From contig QANZ01044946.1 in the NCBI GenBank assembly GCA_003254925.1, positions 1 to 64,000 of the forward strand: 64,000 nucleotides of DNA, read 5' to 3'. A program made the translations under genes and the position numbers. Below the pieces are notes generated by a model. It did not search any database and was not told where the DNA came from. It saw nothing but the letters and a program-made list of their open reading frames with translations. The DNA comes from Chamaecrista fasciculata (taxonomy: Eukaryota; Streptophyta; Magnoliopsida; Fabales; Fabaceae). Shown here one piece after another: positions 11,025 to 25,700 of the stretch; within the stretch, counting starts at the first letter, position 1; each line of letters starts with the position of its first letter.

Positions 11025-12580
11025 CTTTGTGTTTCAATTCAATTCCAATGGCTTCCTCCTTCAATTCCTTCGCAGGAGATGATGAATAGCGAAATTCCGG
11101 AATGGAATGGAAGGGTCAAATAAATTGACCCCAAAAAGTTGAGAAGGAGGAAGATAAATAAAGAAAAAGAGAGGGTCAACCCAACCCAAGCGAGCTATAT
11201 ACTTGTTAAATAATAGCAAGGGATAGAATAGATGGACGAGAGAAATTCAATTCAATTCAACTCAATTCCATAGGACGAGATATATTCATTAATGTGATAT
11301 GTAAATATGAATATGGTGGAATTCATGCATAATTTCATATTAATCAATTATGGGTTGGGTTGAGTTGGGTTCCCACTTCTTTTTGTCTGTCAATTCCTAC
11401 TTTCATTCAACTCTCATTTTTCCTTTTTCCAAATTGCAATTCTAATCGCAAAAATCATATTGTGAAGGTTGTTGAAACCTTCAAAAGCGGGGGCTTAATG
11501 GCGCGTAAGAATGTCAATGCCACGCCTACGTGGCTACTTGTGATTGGCCCCATCAAAAGGCAAATCAGAGTGGAAGAAAAATATTTTAGTCTTCCTTCCA
11601 TCGCTAGCTCTGGCAACAACGGATTAACACGAGCAACAGCATAAAAAACATTAATTAAATTAATAACGATAATAATGATAATAATAAGCCGGCGCATTTT
11701 AGCGTTGTACGAAGGAGTAGCGGAAACGGCGGAGATTAACCAGAAAAACGAAAAAGTGATAGTTTGCATTGCGTTGGTGCCTTTGTGGCAATTTTCAACT
11801 TTGACAAAACCGCGTCTCTCATGTATGTTCCACGTCACCTTTCTTGTACTCCTCTTTCTGTTTCTCTTTTATGTTTTTTCAGATAATAATTAATGGCAGC
11901 AAAACACGTGTTGACTCAGTTGAATCCTCTTATACGAGAATTAATCACTGTCGGCTACGTTGCTATAGCCTATTGGGTTGGAGTAATTTCCATTTGAGTC
12001 AGGTCACGGAAGTGCAAAGTGTGATAGCCATATTCAATAACTTGGGACAAAAATGAAACATTTTACAAATATTTAGGACCAATTTGAACATGTTGAAACA
12101 TAATGGACCAAAATGAACATTAAGGCATATATTTAGGGCCAAAATGAACCTTTAACCGATTATATAGTATACCTTGTCTTTTTTACTGGGCCCGCCTTAT
12201 CCAGAAGGTAGTAGATATCAAAGGGCCCAATTATTTTATACAGAACGTCAATGGAGAAAGGTTATCAATTTATTAAGCCCAATAATGCAGATGAAGATAA
12301 TTTGAGTAATGGATCAATGAAAGGGCAAAATTGTTGTTTGGCCCAGTGAAGTAGCGAAAGCGAGGCTTACTCTCAACGCGGACTCTGGTGCACCGGTGAG
12401 AAGAGAGAGTGCAGTTGCGGATGCATCTCGATTATTCACTCACCGTTCATCGCCACCTTCGTTTTCACTCTGATTTACAAACTTCCATTATTCGTACCTA
12501 AAACATCCGATTTAATATTCGGGCTTTTCTTCTCTCATTCAGGAAACGCCTTACAGTTTCATTTCTGCTTCCTGACAAAG
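11025..12580. other. bidirectional spacer between the PP1 and MCTS1-like genes
   Basis: This spacer contains the PP1 5' leader and both promoters. About 12030-12160 is a repeated 'ggaccaaaatgaac' style stretch typical of degenerate transposon ends. A 127-residue minus-strand open frame at 11455-11838 includes a run of isoleucines and is not a recognised protein. I treat it as chance. Confidence 0.5.
12215..12345 (+). promoter_or_regulatory. cluster of site II-type GGCCCA/AGCCCA elements upstream of the MCTS1-like gene
   Basis: Three copies (near 12220, 12270 and 12337) of the GGCCCA/AGCCCA core lie within 370 bp of the start codon. Site II elements are known in promoters of plant translation and cell-growth genes and bind TCP factors. 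That fits the translation role of the gene. Function here is inferred from the motif alone. Confidence 0.5.
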
Positions 12581-15500
12581 ATGTTCAAAAAGTATGCTAT
12601 TTCTTCCTCTCTCTCTGCTTCTCTTCGCGATGTTTTTTTTTTCCCCAGGTGTTCTTTTAGTGATACCGTGGGGGATTTTTAGTTTATATGACTGTGCTTT
12701 TGTATGTTTGAAGTTTCCTAACTTGTTGCCATGGAAGTATAGCAGCATGTTTATATGGTTTTAACACAATTGGACCATCTTGTGTTGGGTGATATTATGC
12801 AATTGGTTCTTGTGGAGGATTATGTGTTAGCAGTAATTCGTGTTTTGCTGGATATATTGCCCCTGGGTTTTCTTCTTTCTCACTTTGCTTATAGATATGC
12901 TACTCATTGTTCCTTTGATCCGAGACCTATGTATAGAGATCTGCACCTGCAGCAAAGGCTCATTGCATTGTTAATATCGTATACCGTGCTTAAAATTTTT
13001 CCCTTCGGAGGTTGAGAAGTATGTTCAGGTTTCAATTTTAGGCTATATCTATCACTTGTTCAGTTATTTGTATGGATGGATAAGCTATTAAGCTATGATG
13101 GGTAACCAATTATAACTAAAGGGAAATGAGCATAGTTCATGAGATCCCATCTTTCACTAGAAGTTTAAAATGTTGTTTGAATAGTCGTAATTTTCTTATT
13201 TTTATTGTCCTTGTTCCTACACTCCCGCAGATATGCTATACTTAAAGTCATGGTGCTCTAATTTTTCCTGATGATTTGTCAATTGATGCTTTATTTGATG
13301 GGCATGATGCTTACTGTTTATTATATATAAGTTTTCACTAAATTTCTCCTTATCTAAATATTCACACATGTAATCTTTCAGGTTCTCATCAGAAGATGTG
13401 TCTGCACAAAACCAAGTGAAGGCATCTGTTCAACGAAAAATACGTCAAAGTATTGCAGAAGAGGTGATGTTACTTTTGTTTGTAATCATTTTGAACCTTG
13501 ACTAGACAAATTTGAAACTGTGCATTTTCTGTATGGTGGACAAAATTACTATCTTTTACATTGAGCTGACCCTCACTCAACTGCAGTACCCAGGACTTGA
13601 ACCAGTGTTAGATGATATACTTCCAAAGAAGTCGCCTCTAATAGTTGCTAAATGGTTTGTGACTATGTTGCTTATTTTTTTGGTATCTTCCCCTAACCCA
13701 CCTCTCCCCTTTCACAACTCGTATGGCTTCTGATTAATTGCTTTTTACTTTTTCTTGTAGTCAGAACCATCTGAATCTGGTCCTCGTGAACAATGTGCCT
13801 TTGTTTTTCAGTGTCCGTGATGGACCATACATGCCCACCTTGCGACTCCTCCATCAGTGTAAAGTCTTTCTTTCTTCACATTTTTACATTGTAAAAGTGC
13901 TGTTTCTTTTGCCAAGGGGCGCCATCTAATACACATATGCTAGAACCAAACTAGATTTCATTATTCTTCCAGAAACTTGTGTACTGAGCTTAAATCACAA
14001 TGGCAACAATGGAAAATTGGTTGGTTTCTCCAACTATACATTTATTCCAAAGGTTGTGAAGTGAAACAGCTTCTGACTGATTTGATGACTGCCACAACTC
14101 ATGTGCAATTAATCTAGGTTCTTTACATGCCCTTTCATGCTTCGTGCTCTCAATCATTGTGATGAGATTGAAAGGTGTGTTTTCAAGTTCTAGTCTAGCC
14201 AGAAGAGGGGAGTGACTATTGATGTGGTAACAGGGGGTTGTCTTGTTGGATGTAAGAGAGAGTGTTCCAGATTGACTTTTGCTATTGTCTTATTATGTGG
14301 TGGGAATGAGCTACTCTGATCAGCTAGAGAATGCAGTTATTCTGACCATCGGGGAAGTGAATTTGGGGAAGATCATAAGTTTTATGGTTGATTATTTCTT
14401 AGATTCCATTGTTCTCTTGATAAAGTTTTCCTCTTATTTGTATCCCAACACCCTTTTGTCCTGAGATAATTTGTTTGTGGTATTATAGTATTTCTGCTTA
14501 AGTTTAGATTAAAAAAAGGACATAAGGAAATGGGTTTTTATGGAGGGAGAGCAGGGGGAGGGATTGTGGAAAATAACCACCGTTCTCTCACTCTGCCTAA
14601 CTTAACTCATCTAACCTTGTATTTAAATGCAGGTATTGGTTAGTAATTTTTCGGTTATCATTTGACTTTCGATGCTTTAACCAAAAGCATTTGTGAAGCA
14701 ATAACCTTGGCTATATAAACTCACATATATACATTCTTTTCCTTCTTATATATATATTTTGTAAATTGATTTACAGTTCCAAATATAATGAAGAAATTAC
14801 AAGTTGACCGTGGTGCAATAAAATTTGTCTTAGCGGGTGCTAACATAATGTGTCCTGGTCTCACATCTCCTGGGGGTGTTTTGGACGAGGAAGTGGAGGC
14901 AGAAAGCCCTGTGGTACTGCCACAATGCCTCTCTAGTTTGTTTTATATTGTTATGCATGAGTGTTATCCAATGAATATTTGTTGACTTTATCACATTACA
15001 TGTCTGTCTGATCTCAGGCAATCATGGCCGAAGGGAAACAGCATGCCCTTGCTATTGGCTTTACAAAAATGTCCGCAAAAGACATGTAAGAAATTTTTCA
15101 TACTCTTCTTTTGGCCAAACCAAAATGTGATATGAAATAAATAAGTGTATGCAGAAATGTAGTCTCTACTGTTCTTTTTGGGGCTCTCTGCCTGACATTG
15201 GTAAACCGTAAACTTCAAGAGAAGAATTTGATATAAATAAACCATTTTTCCATTTGTTATTATCAAATAACACCTTTACATGTGCAATCAAATGAAAATA
15301 GATGTCAACCGTTGAAGTAGAGTTAGTTATAGAAATTTGACTTTTGTGATAGTTGTTAGCCTGTCACACAACTAGTTTTCAGAGCCCTGGCTCATGAACG
15401 ATCGAGGCTTGTAGATGACTCGAGTCTAGACAATATAAGCCGGAATATGAGCTCTACTATCACTAAAATACAAAGTTGCATTTATCATTCTTTTTTTTTT

Positions 15501-15897
15501 TGGCCTGATTGCATTTATCATTCTTGACTCCAGCATTTGGTTGTGATTATAGAATAAATTTCAAAGAATCACGCAGAAATAAGGAGAAGTGGTGTCTTAT
15601 TTAGAGTTTTAGTTTTCTTGCTGTTTCCATACTCTAGAAATTGACTTGTTCATTTTTCAGAAAATCAATTAACAAGGGAATTGGGGTCGACAACTTGCAT
15701 TACCTCAATGATGGTCTTTGGAAGGTATGGCAGTGCATTTTTTCATTCTGATTATTATCTTTGTCAATTATGATTTCAAATAATAGTCGTAGTTATTTAA
15801 TGTAGTTATAAATCCTATCACTTTTTTCTCAAGTATGAAGTCTGAACTATCTTTATCCCTTTTCTGTACTGCTTTATAGATGGAGCGGCTTGATTGA
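12581..15897 (+). CDS. MCTS1-like PUA-domain translation re-initiation factor
   Basis: Eight exons join in phase: 12581-12591, 13382-13463, 13587-13654, 13761-13858, 14777-14913, 15018-15085, 15661-15724 and 15880-15897. The product is about 181 residues, the size of human MCTS1. It starts [20 protein letters not shown] as MCTS1 does (MFKKF). It continues [47 protein letters not shown] (PUA domain), [13 protein letters not shown], and ends [23 protein letters not shown]1 works with DENR to eject tRNA and recycle the 40S subunit, and it supports re-initiation after short upstream ORFs. The first exon codes only MFKK (last codon split). The large intron 4 (13859-14776) holds no recognised element. 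The gene is not part of the Arabidopsis block as I remember it. Confidence 0.93.
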
Positions 15898-16908
15898 TGA
15901 TGTTTAAATGGCCATGGCAACGCTAACTGTGCAACAGAGTGATCTAAATTATCTTTGTATAAACAAGACTGCGTTCAAGTTTTCTGGACGTTGATCCAGA
16001 CATAGGAATCATGCACACATTTGGTGATTCCTTTTATTATACCCATGTAAACACAAACAAAATCGGATTTTATTGCACAGATCTCTCTTTATTAGGCACT
16101 TATAGATCTCATGTAGCTTTCTAAATACGTTTTTTCTGTGCGCTGACACACGCAAAGCTTTGGTGATTTTGTGGAAGTTGTAATGGAAGAGTCTTGAATT
16201 TTGTGGAAACTTGGTGGAAGCTACAAGATTGAGCTGGTACTAGTGGTTCGGAAAAATGATATTATGTTGTGCTGTGTAGGGGAAAAAAAATATCTAGTAT
16301 TACTCTTTACTTTAGCATCATTCTCCACGAGGTCTATATTTTGAATAAAACATCTAAAATTATCATTTAACAAAATTTAATCAGCATAAATTTTAATTAT
16401 TTTTTAACAATTTATTTTTTTATTTCTCTATATAATTTTAAAATATCTATACTATCTCTATCTATCATAATTATCACGTCTTTATATTTTAATTCTATTT
16501 ATAAAAGTCATAAAATAAAAGCACTCTTTAACATTCTTAGTCTACATTACATTTTTTTAGAGCATCATCTTCACGCAAGTAAATTATTTTATTTAGGAAG
16601 AATTGTCTCTAATTAACAAATGTTTGTGAGAAAGAAAAAAAAAAAAGAGAGGTAGAGAGAGAATAAAAAACAAAAGGATTGCCTTTATTTGGTCCAAAGA
16701 GAGGCATCATAGAGAGATACTGACATAAGAAAATATTACGAATGCAGTAATTCCCCCGGCCCCCAAAAAATAATTATCATTGACGTGAAGCATATGATAA
16801 TCATACAATAATTTTGGAAATAGATTACAATTTTTTGATAAAAAGACGACAAAACTTATAGAATCATAAAAATTTTCTAAATGCATGTTGATTCATAAAT
16901 GGTTGGAT
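15898..16908. other. spacer
   Basis: This holds the MCTS1-like 3' untranslated region, followed by very AT-rich DNA with homopolymer runs. No coding sequence or recognised repeat is seen before the MITE at 16917. Confidence 0.5.
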
Positions 16909-16916
16909 ATTATTAA

Positions 16917-17122
16917 TGAAAAAAACTTATATCAAGTTGTTGATATCCTTGCTATCAAGTTCCTTCAATCACAAGTTTTAATTACATTTGGTCATGCAAA
17001 AAGTGGTGTTTAATATTTTCTCTCTATCATGATTGGTCATGTATAAAATTTTTGTCACATGTCAAATATCGATTGAAGAACTTGATAGCAAGTATATAAG
17101 GAACTTGATATAAGTTTTGTCC
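16917..17122. mobile_element. hAT-like MITE, copy 1 (206 bp)
   Basis: The two ends are inverted repeats of roughly 60 bp (left aaaacttatatcaagtt, right aacttgatataagtttt). A perfect 8-bp direct repeat, attattaa, flanks the element at 16909-16916 and 17123-17130. There is no coding content. A second copy of the same family lies at 40478-40662. The 8-bp target duplication suggests the hAT superfamily. Confidence 0.85.
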
Positions 17123-17309
17123 ATTATTAATAATAATATTTAAAAGCATCAGCCTTCAGTAATATAAATAATTAAATATTAAATATGAAGCTTTACGGAA
17201 AACTTGGGCAAAGAGAAATATCAAAATTTTATGTTTAGCGAATAGTTGCACTGATTGGAGCCCAATAGTAAGGTATGGAGGCATAGTGGACTAGGGCATT
17301 GTTAAAAGC

Positions 17310-17375
17310 GGCCCAGATCCATGGCAACACCAAAACCCTAAGCTTTTAGGGTTCTCCTTCCTCTTTTATATTTCG
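17310..17375 (+). promoter_or_regulatory. ribosomal-protein-type promoter: site II element and telo-box pair
   Basis: GGCCCA (17310-17315) and the telo-box AAACCCTAA (17333-17341) are followed at once by an inverted telo-box (TTAGGGTT). A TATA-like ttttatattt lies near 17364. Telo-box plus site II is the well-known signature of plant ribosomal protein gene promoters, and it sits about 100 bp before the eL18 start codon. Confidence 0.75.
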
Positions 17376-17436
17376 GCACTCGAAGAAGAAGAAGACACCA
17401 GACGCCACACGGAGCTCGTCTTCCCCAAAAGTCGCA

Positions 17437-19350
<1,914 letters not shown>

Positions 19351-20307
19351 GATTATTATAGCTAATCTGTTTTTTTCGCAGTTTGTCTGCGACGTTCGGA
19401 ATTCAACTTTTTGCTACAGTGCGGAAGATAAATTATATTTTATTTAGTTGTGGAGTATTTATCTAAAAAATTATGCTTTCACTTCCTTATATTTGAAGTG
19501 ATTAATTAGTCTGGGCTTGTTGGATAGGTTTTCTTTAAATCAGAGAGCACTTTTTTAATTAAAAAGGAAAAGTAATTGTATACACTTAGAAACTTGTTTT
19601 GCTAAATTTTTTCTTTTAAAAAATGTAGAAGTTAAAAAGTATTTTGGAATTTTCTTAAGAAGTTTAAGTTTGGAATTTTCACTTACATGTGGAATTTTTT
19701 TTTATCAATTTTATTAATTTTGTAATAACTTTTATGATTATAAGTACGATAATATTATAATTTCCAAATAAAAAATTTTTAGTGCTTTAGTTAAATTGTT
19801 TTTTTAAAAAGAAAAATTATAAATAAATTTCTTTTTTAGAAGTTTATCATAATGGCCTTAAGGTATGAGATGCTATCGTTGTTTGACTAAATGTTTGGAT
19901 AGTAGATCCGCTGAATTACCTAAATTATGGATATTTTATCATCCCTGTCACGAGTATTTTACCAATGTTTTCGTCGGCCTTTTTTTCCAATTGGCGGCCG
20001 GGCCACAATAATTTTTTAATCATTGCATCCCTCTCTTAATTAGGGACTTATAGATCAAGATTAAAGATAAAATGACAATGTTTCCATAACGGCAAAACTT
20101 AAATCATTAGTAAATCGCCTGTTAGAAATATTCAAAAAAAAAATGGTCATTGAACTTATCAAACTATTAAGTTATAGAATGATCAATTCAACTGATCAAA
20201 CTAGTGATTGAGTCGAATAATATCATAAATAAAAAAGTAATTTATTAATGATTTATATAATAATAAGTAATACATATGATATGGTAACAGAAAACAGAGA
20301 TGATTGA
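19351..20307. other. spacer between RPL18 and the epoxide hydrolase array
   Basis: This AT-rich DNA contains the RPL18 3' end. Around 20060-20095 a stretch (gataaaatgacaatgtttcc) recurs near 28535, downstream of EH2. It shows that the duplication making EH1 and EH2 reached past their 3' ends. No coding sequence was recognised. Confidence 0.5.
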
Positions 20308-21487
20308 CTAGAACTTTTGAAGGAAATCGTAAATGAGATCGCTGGTGTGTTGTGCAGCTTCTTGGTTATTAAAATGAGCCACTCCTTTCTGCACAAATAC
20401 CTCCTCCAAATTGGGCACGTCTTTCTTGAATGCTTCACTATGGATATATTCCTTAATCCCATGGGTAGTGTACACAATGTCAAGGTCACCCGTAATGAAT
20501 CTCACTGGATTGCTGATTCTCACTCCACTCCATGGTGCAGTCAGTTCCCAATTTCTGCAATTCATTCACCATCAACCAATTACAAATTATCAATTACTTC
20601 AAACCTATACATATATAGGATCTTGTAACATAGATTGTGGTACACCATGAAATAAAAATAAAATAATATATAGGAAGGTACCGGTCCATATTTCTGTAAT
20701 AGTTCAAGCCTCCAGTGAAGCCGGTTTTGTGGAATTTGGAAACGTAGTAATCAAGATCTTGTTGTGTGAGCCAAGGGGGCAATTCGTTTGGTGTATCCGG
20801 GTTGAACCCGGTTCCATACTCTCCTTTTGGGAAGATAGGCGGACCGGTTTTCCGTGTGGTCAGGATGTTCTTGATAAAGTACGATGTGCCAACGCGAGCA
20901 AGCTCTGCTTCCATCTTCCCTGGTTCCTGTCAAAATCAAATCCAAAAATCAGAATAAGAGAATGAATTAATTAATTAATTAAGAAGGAAGGAAGAATGAT
21001 TAATTTAATTTGGAGGATGGACCTGGAAACGGCAGATGTAGTAATCGTCTCCGTACAAGGCTCGCATGCTATCAACGGTGCTGATTTTAGGGTTTCTAGG
21101 CAAGAGAGGCACACTGAGGCAAACATAGGCCTTGATTTTTTCAGGGCGAAACATGCATAGAAACCAACCGATGATGGCTCCCCAATCATGAGCCACAAGG
21201 AACACTTGATCGATGCCAAGAGAGTCGATCAGAGCAACGAGGTCGCCGACGATATGAAAGCACGTGTAGCTATTGATCGCCGCCGGAGCTTCGGTGTCGC
21301 CGTAGCCTCGGAGATCCGGCGCGACGGCGCGATAGCCGCGAGAGCTGAGAGAAAGAATCTGGTGGCGCCAAGAGTACCAGAGCTCAGGGAAGCCATGGAG
21401 GAACAAAACCACAGGGCCTTCTCCTTTCTCTGCCACATGCATTTTGATGCCGTTCACTTCCACCGTTCTGTGCACTATCCCTTCCAT
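20308..21487 (-). CDS. soluble epoxide hydrolase EH1
   Basis: Exons 21023-21487, 20682-20926 and 20308-20554 encode 318 residues. This is an alpha/beta hydrolase that opens epoxides, in plants mainly epoxy fatty acids, to diols in the cytosol. It shows the oxyanion motif HGFP (31-34), nucleophile Asp101 in VAHDWGA, the lid tyrosines in GDDYYICRF and LNYYRN, an acid Asp in the GDLD segment, and the base His in AHFNNQE. The plant form lacks the N-terminal phosphatase domain of mammalian sEH, as here. The start MEGIVHRTVEVNG is shared by the other copies; an upstream in-frame ATG lies 45 bases earlier in the leader. Exon 1 is nearly identical to EH2, while exons 2-3 resemble EH4/EH5. Intron 1 is only 96 bp. 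Confidence 0.95.
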
Positions 21488-21535
21488 CTTTCTTTCTTTT
21501 TGATGTGATGTGGTTTCTGTGTGAGGCACCAATCA

Positions 21536-21542
21536 ATTTATA
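21536..21542 (-). promoter_or_regulatory. TATA-like box of EH1
   Basis: The minus strand reads TATAAAT about 50 bases before the EH1 start codon. The surrounding sequence, including the adjacent ATTGG, is conserved at EH2. Promoter function is inferred. Confidence 0.45.
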
Positions 21543-21630
21543 CGAGACGATTGAACGGGCCCTTCAAGCTCTTATCTTATCACTAAATACTAAATACAAA
21601 GGCAAAAGCACTTGATAGCTCATTAATGTA

Positions 21631-21787
21631 CGATGATGGACCCAGTAAGATTTTTGAAGTGAGCTTCTAGACATACTTCCTAAAACTCACAGTTTAATTA
21701 AACTCACACTTTAATGAAATTGTGAGTTTTAGAAGGTATGTCTCACAGGCTCACTTCAGAAAATTTTATTGCAGTGGATCCAATGGC
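21631..21787. mobile_element. small MITE upstream of EH1 (157 bp)
   Basis: The ends are imperfect inverted repeats of roughly 60 bp (shared core gaagtgagc and cctaaaactcac). The 8-bp direct repeat ttaatgta flanks the element (21623-21630 and 21788-21795). The matching upstream region of EH2 has an uninterrupted ttaatgta followed by tcagatttt, so it preserves the empty site. Confidence 0.75.
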
Positions 21788-21892
21788 TTAATGTATTCAG
21801 ATTTTCTGCACCTTTTCTATCTAATTTCTGGCACCAATCTTAACGAAAGATTTTTTTTTGGTAAATTATGACAAAAGTTAAAGTTTCTTGGT

Positions 21893-22233
21893 AATACAAA
21901 AAAAATGTACTAATTTCGTTCCTAAATTTTATACCAACTATCAATTTTTTTTCTATCAATTTCGTCTCTGATCTTTCATATTTTTGTCAATTTTATCCTT
22001 TGACTAACTTCTTTTAATAAATAAACGATAAATTACATTTTATTTTTCAATCTGAGTTAGGATTTGAATTTCTTTTCTTATTAATTTTACATTATATATC
22101 GTTAGCTATATAGATTCTATTGTTAATATTTGGCTAAAATAAAAGTAAAGGATAAAATTGATCAAAATATAAAAAATTAGGGACGAAATTGACAGCATGT
22201 ATAAAGTTTGAGGACAAAATACGTGTTTTTGCC
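21893..22233. mobile_element. foldback MITE upstream of EH1
   Basis: Two arms of about 110 bp are inverted relative to each other (left ttcgttcctaaattttatac, right inverse of gtataaagtttgaggac), and both carry a 'tttcgtccctaa' style repeat. The EH2 upstream region continues straight through this point (ttggtattaacaaaaaagta), so the insertion postdates the duplication. The exact ends are approximate. Confidence 0.6.
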
Positions 22234-22323
22234 TAACAAAAAAGTAAAACTTTATTAGTTATGTATTATTAATTTGAAATAAACAACTGGCAAAATTTTG
22301 ATCGGCTCATATTAATAAGTTTC

Positions 22324-22737
22324 TGATATGGGTCAGCCAGTAGAGGTTCAGGAGGAAGTCCAAATTGGGAAGGAAGTTGGAAACGGATCTGTTGGGTCTG
22401 TTGTAGCTGAGGATTCAGTTAGTAGGATTCTTCCAGCAAAGAGGACACGTAGACCGCCAGGGTGGTTAGATGGGTTTGTTACTGCTTGACGTGGATGTGG
22501 AAGTCACGTGGATTCTGTTATGAAATTGGTTGTGGTTTCTGGTTATAGCTGGGTAGCATTTGGGTAATAGGCAGATATGGATTTGGTGAGATTTTCGTGA
22601 TCTTTGTGGAGTGGCCTCTCACTCGAATAGAGGAATTGCTTTTTCTGTATTTGTTTTCCATTGATAGTAATACATTGCAGAGTTCATTTTTCCTTTACTT
22701 CTCTGTTGTCATTTCTATTAGACTTGATCTGTTATCA
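22324..22737 (+). repeat. 5' LTR of the gypsy element
   Basis: This is a direct repeat of 27315-27728. A primer-binding-site-like stretch, TTGGTGCTTTCACTG, follows immediately. Confidence 0.9.
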
Positions 22738-22752
22738 TTGGTGCTTTCACTG

Positions 22753-25700
22753 ATGACTGGTGGAACTCGGATTGATCAATTGGAGACGTCGACTGCTGCA
22801 TTACGTGAGGCTCAGAGCAAGTTAGAGGGACAGATGGTGGAATTGCGTGAGGAGTTTCAGAAATCGCATGCCGTCGTGGAAACTAAGATGAGTGTTTTCA
22901 GTGAGCAGATGGCTCGTGTTGAGTCTTTAATTTTACAATCGGTGCGTGGAAAAGCTAAGGTTGAGATCGGTGGTTCTTCGGAGATGGCGACCAGATGTGA
23001 TCGTAAAACAGAGGTGACTGACGGAGGTAATAGCTATTTTCCAGGTCGGAATTTGAAGGTCGAAGTGCCGCGGTTTGATGGAACTGATGTAGAGGATTGG
23101 ATTTTTAAGATTAAAGAATTTTTTGAGCTGTATGCGACGCCGTTGAATCAGCGTATTCGGATTTCTTCTCTGCATATGGGAGGCGCTGCATTTAAGTGGT
23201 ATCAGTGGTTAGTTGAGAATGATATTCATTATACATGGCCTGAGTTTATGAATGCTTTGTTGTTACGTTTTGGACGGACAGTTTACGATGATCCGAAGGC
23301 TGCTTTGAAGCGAGTTGTTCAAACTGGGACAGTGGCAGAGTATTACGCTGCATTTGAAGGAGTGGCGATGCAGATTAAAGGATTAGCAGAAGAGTTTTAT
23401 GTGAGTTTTTTCATTGAAGGATTGCAAGAACATTTGCAATGTGATGTTCTTTTGGCTCAACCGGCTAATTTGCAGGCTGCAGTAGCAATCGCGAAATTGC
23501 ATGAACGGAAGTATGCTAAGGTACAAGCACTTAACCGTTCTTCATATTCGCGATATAATACGTATTCTAAGGGGGGAAGCAATTTTAATCCTGTTACTGT
23601 TTCTTCGGGGGGTAGTCTTGGTGTATCCAATGATGCTGTATCTACTGGTAAGAGTGGAGTGGTTAGTAAAGCTACTAATGAAACTTCCGTTGTGAGTAAG
23701 GAGACAGCCTTTAAGAAATTGATCGCAGCTGAATTAAAAGAGAAAAGAGAGAAAGGTTTATGCTATTACTGTGATGCGAAGTATAGTCGGAATCACCGTT
23801 GTCAGGCAGCTTTTAATTTGTTGATAGGTCAGGAGGAATTGCATGCATTATTGCATGGCGATTCTGAGGATGAAGAGGAGTTTGTGGAAGTTTCGAATGA
23901 ATTAATGAGTCTAACTCCAGCCATAAGTTTGAATGCGATAGAAGGTGATTATCATCCTAAAACATTGAGGGTTACAGGATTCTTTAAGAAGGAGCCGCTG
24001 CGTATTTTGATTGATAGTGGTAGTTCTTTTAATTTCATCAAAGCAAGTGTGGTGAAGAGGTTGCATATGAAGATGGTGCCTGTGAAGGAATTTCGTGTTG
24101 TGACTGGGGGTGGTGAAAAACTTGTGTGTGATAAAAAGTGTGAGCAGGTTTCCTTGGTGGTGCAAGATACGACAATTGTAGCTGATTTGTATGTTTTAGA
24201 AGTGACTGGCTGTGATATTGTGCTGGGCATTCAATGGTTGGCTGATTTGGGAAATATTGTTGCCAATTTTAAGAAAATGATGATCTCTTTCATGTTAGAT
24301 GGTCGACGTGTTCAGTTTCAGGGGGATTCTTTGATCAATCCTGAGCCATTGAGTCATAAGTTGTTACAGAAGTCGATTTCTCATGATAATGTAGCTGGTA
24401 TTTTTGCTCTACAGTGTGTTTCCACTGCTGAACAACTTACCCCGTGTAATGAGAAAGTTCCTGCATGTATTCAATCTGTACTGGAAGATTTTGTGCAGGT
24501 GTTTCGAGAGCCTACTGAGTTACCACCACAACGTGGTGTGGAACATGTCATTGAGTTGCTGCCCGGTCACGGACCTGTGAATGTTCGTCCTTACCGATAT
24601 CCACAATTTCAAAAAGAAGAGATTGAACGTTTAGTGGATGAAATGTTGAGGACCGGAGTCGTTCGTGATAGTCAAAGTTCTTTTTCTTCGCCGGTTTTAT
24701 TGGTAAAAAAGAAGGATGGGACTTGGCGATTTTGTGTGGATTATCGAGCTTTAAATGAGGCTACGGTGAAAGATAAGTTTCCCATACCAACAATCGATGA
24801 GATTATGGATGAGTTGCAAGGGTCCGCTTATTTTTCTAAGTTGGATTTACGTGCGGGATATCATCAAATTCGTATGCGAGAGGCTGATATACATAAGACT
24901 GCTTTTAGAACTCATCTTGGGCATTATGAATTTGTTGTCATGCCTTTTGGCCTTACAAATGCGCCAGCTACATTTCAGTATGCTATGAATCGCATTTTTA
25001 AACCATTCTTGCGGAAGTTTGTGACAGTATTTTTTGATGACATTCTGGTATATAGTAAAACTTTGGAGGAGCATGTGGGACATTTGCGGGCAGTTTTGAA
25101 TGTTTTAGTGGAGAATGTGTTTTTTGCCAAGTTATCCAAGTGTAGTTTTTGTCAGACAAGTATTGATTATTTGGGTCATGTGGTGAGTAGAGAGGGCATT
25201 GCGGTCGATCAACAGAAGATTAAAGCGATGATAGAATGGCCTCGTCCAACTACGGTTAAACAGCTGCGTGGTTTTCTTGGATTGACAGGTTATTATAGGA
25301 AGTTTGTGAGGCATTATGCGCAGGTAGCCTATCCTTTGACTGATTTATTAAAAAAAAATCAGTTTCAGTGGTCACAGGATGCACAAGATGCTTTTGACTC
25401 CTTGAAGACACTTATGACTGAGACTCCTGTGTTGGCGCTGCCTAATTTTAATAAAGTTTTCGTTGTGGAAACTGATGCTTCAAATAAAGGTGTTGGTGCT
25501 GTATTGTCTCAGGATGGTCATCCTCTTGCTTATTTTAGTAAGAAACTGACTTCTCACTTGGCAGTTGCATCAGCTTATGTACGGGAGTTATATGCAGTCA
25601 CGCAATCTGTTCTTAAGTGGCGGCATTATTTGTTGGGACGGCATTTTATTATTAAAACCGATCACAAAAGTCTGCGGGAACTTATGTTTCAGGTGGTTCA

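Noticed and set aside
11455-11838. 127-residue minus-strand frame between PP1 and the MCTS1-like gene
   Set aside because: It includes a run of isoleucines from an ATT/ATA repeat and has no recognisable domain or splice context; probably chance.
21188-21508. Plus-strand 106-residue frames opposite EH exon 1, repeated at EH2, EH4 and EH5
   Set aside because: They recur only because exon 1 recurs. They are antisense shadows of a conserved coding exon.
22597-22752. Extra N-terminal part of the gypsy frame starting inside the 5' LTR
   Set aside because: The Gag start expected after the LTR and primer-binding region is at 22753; the upstream extension is LTR sequence that happens to be open.
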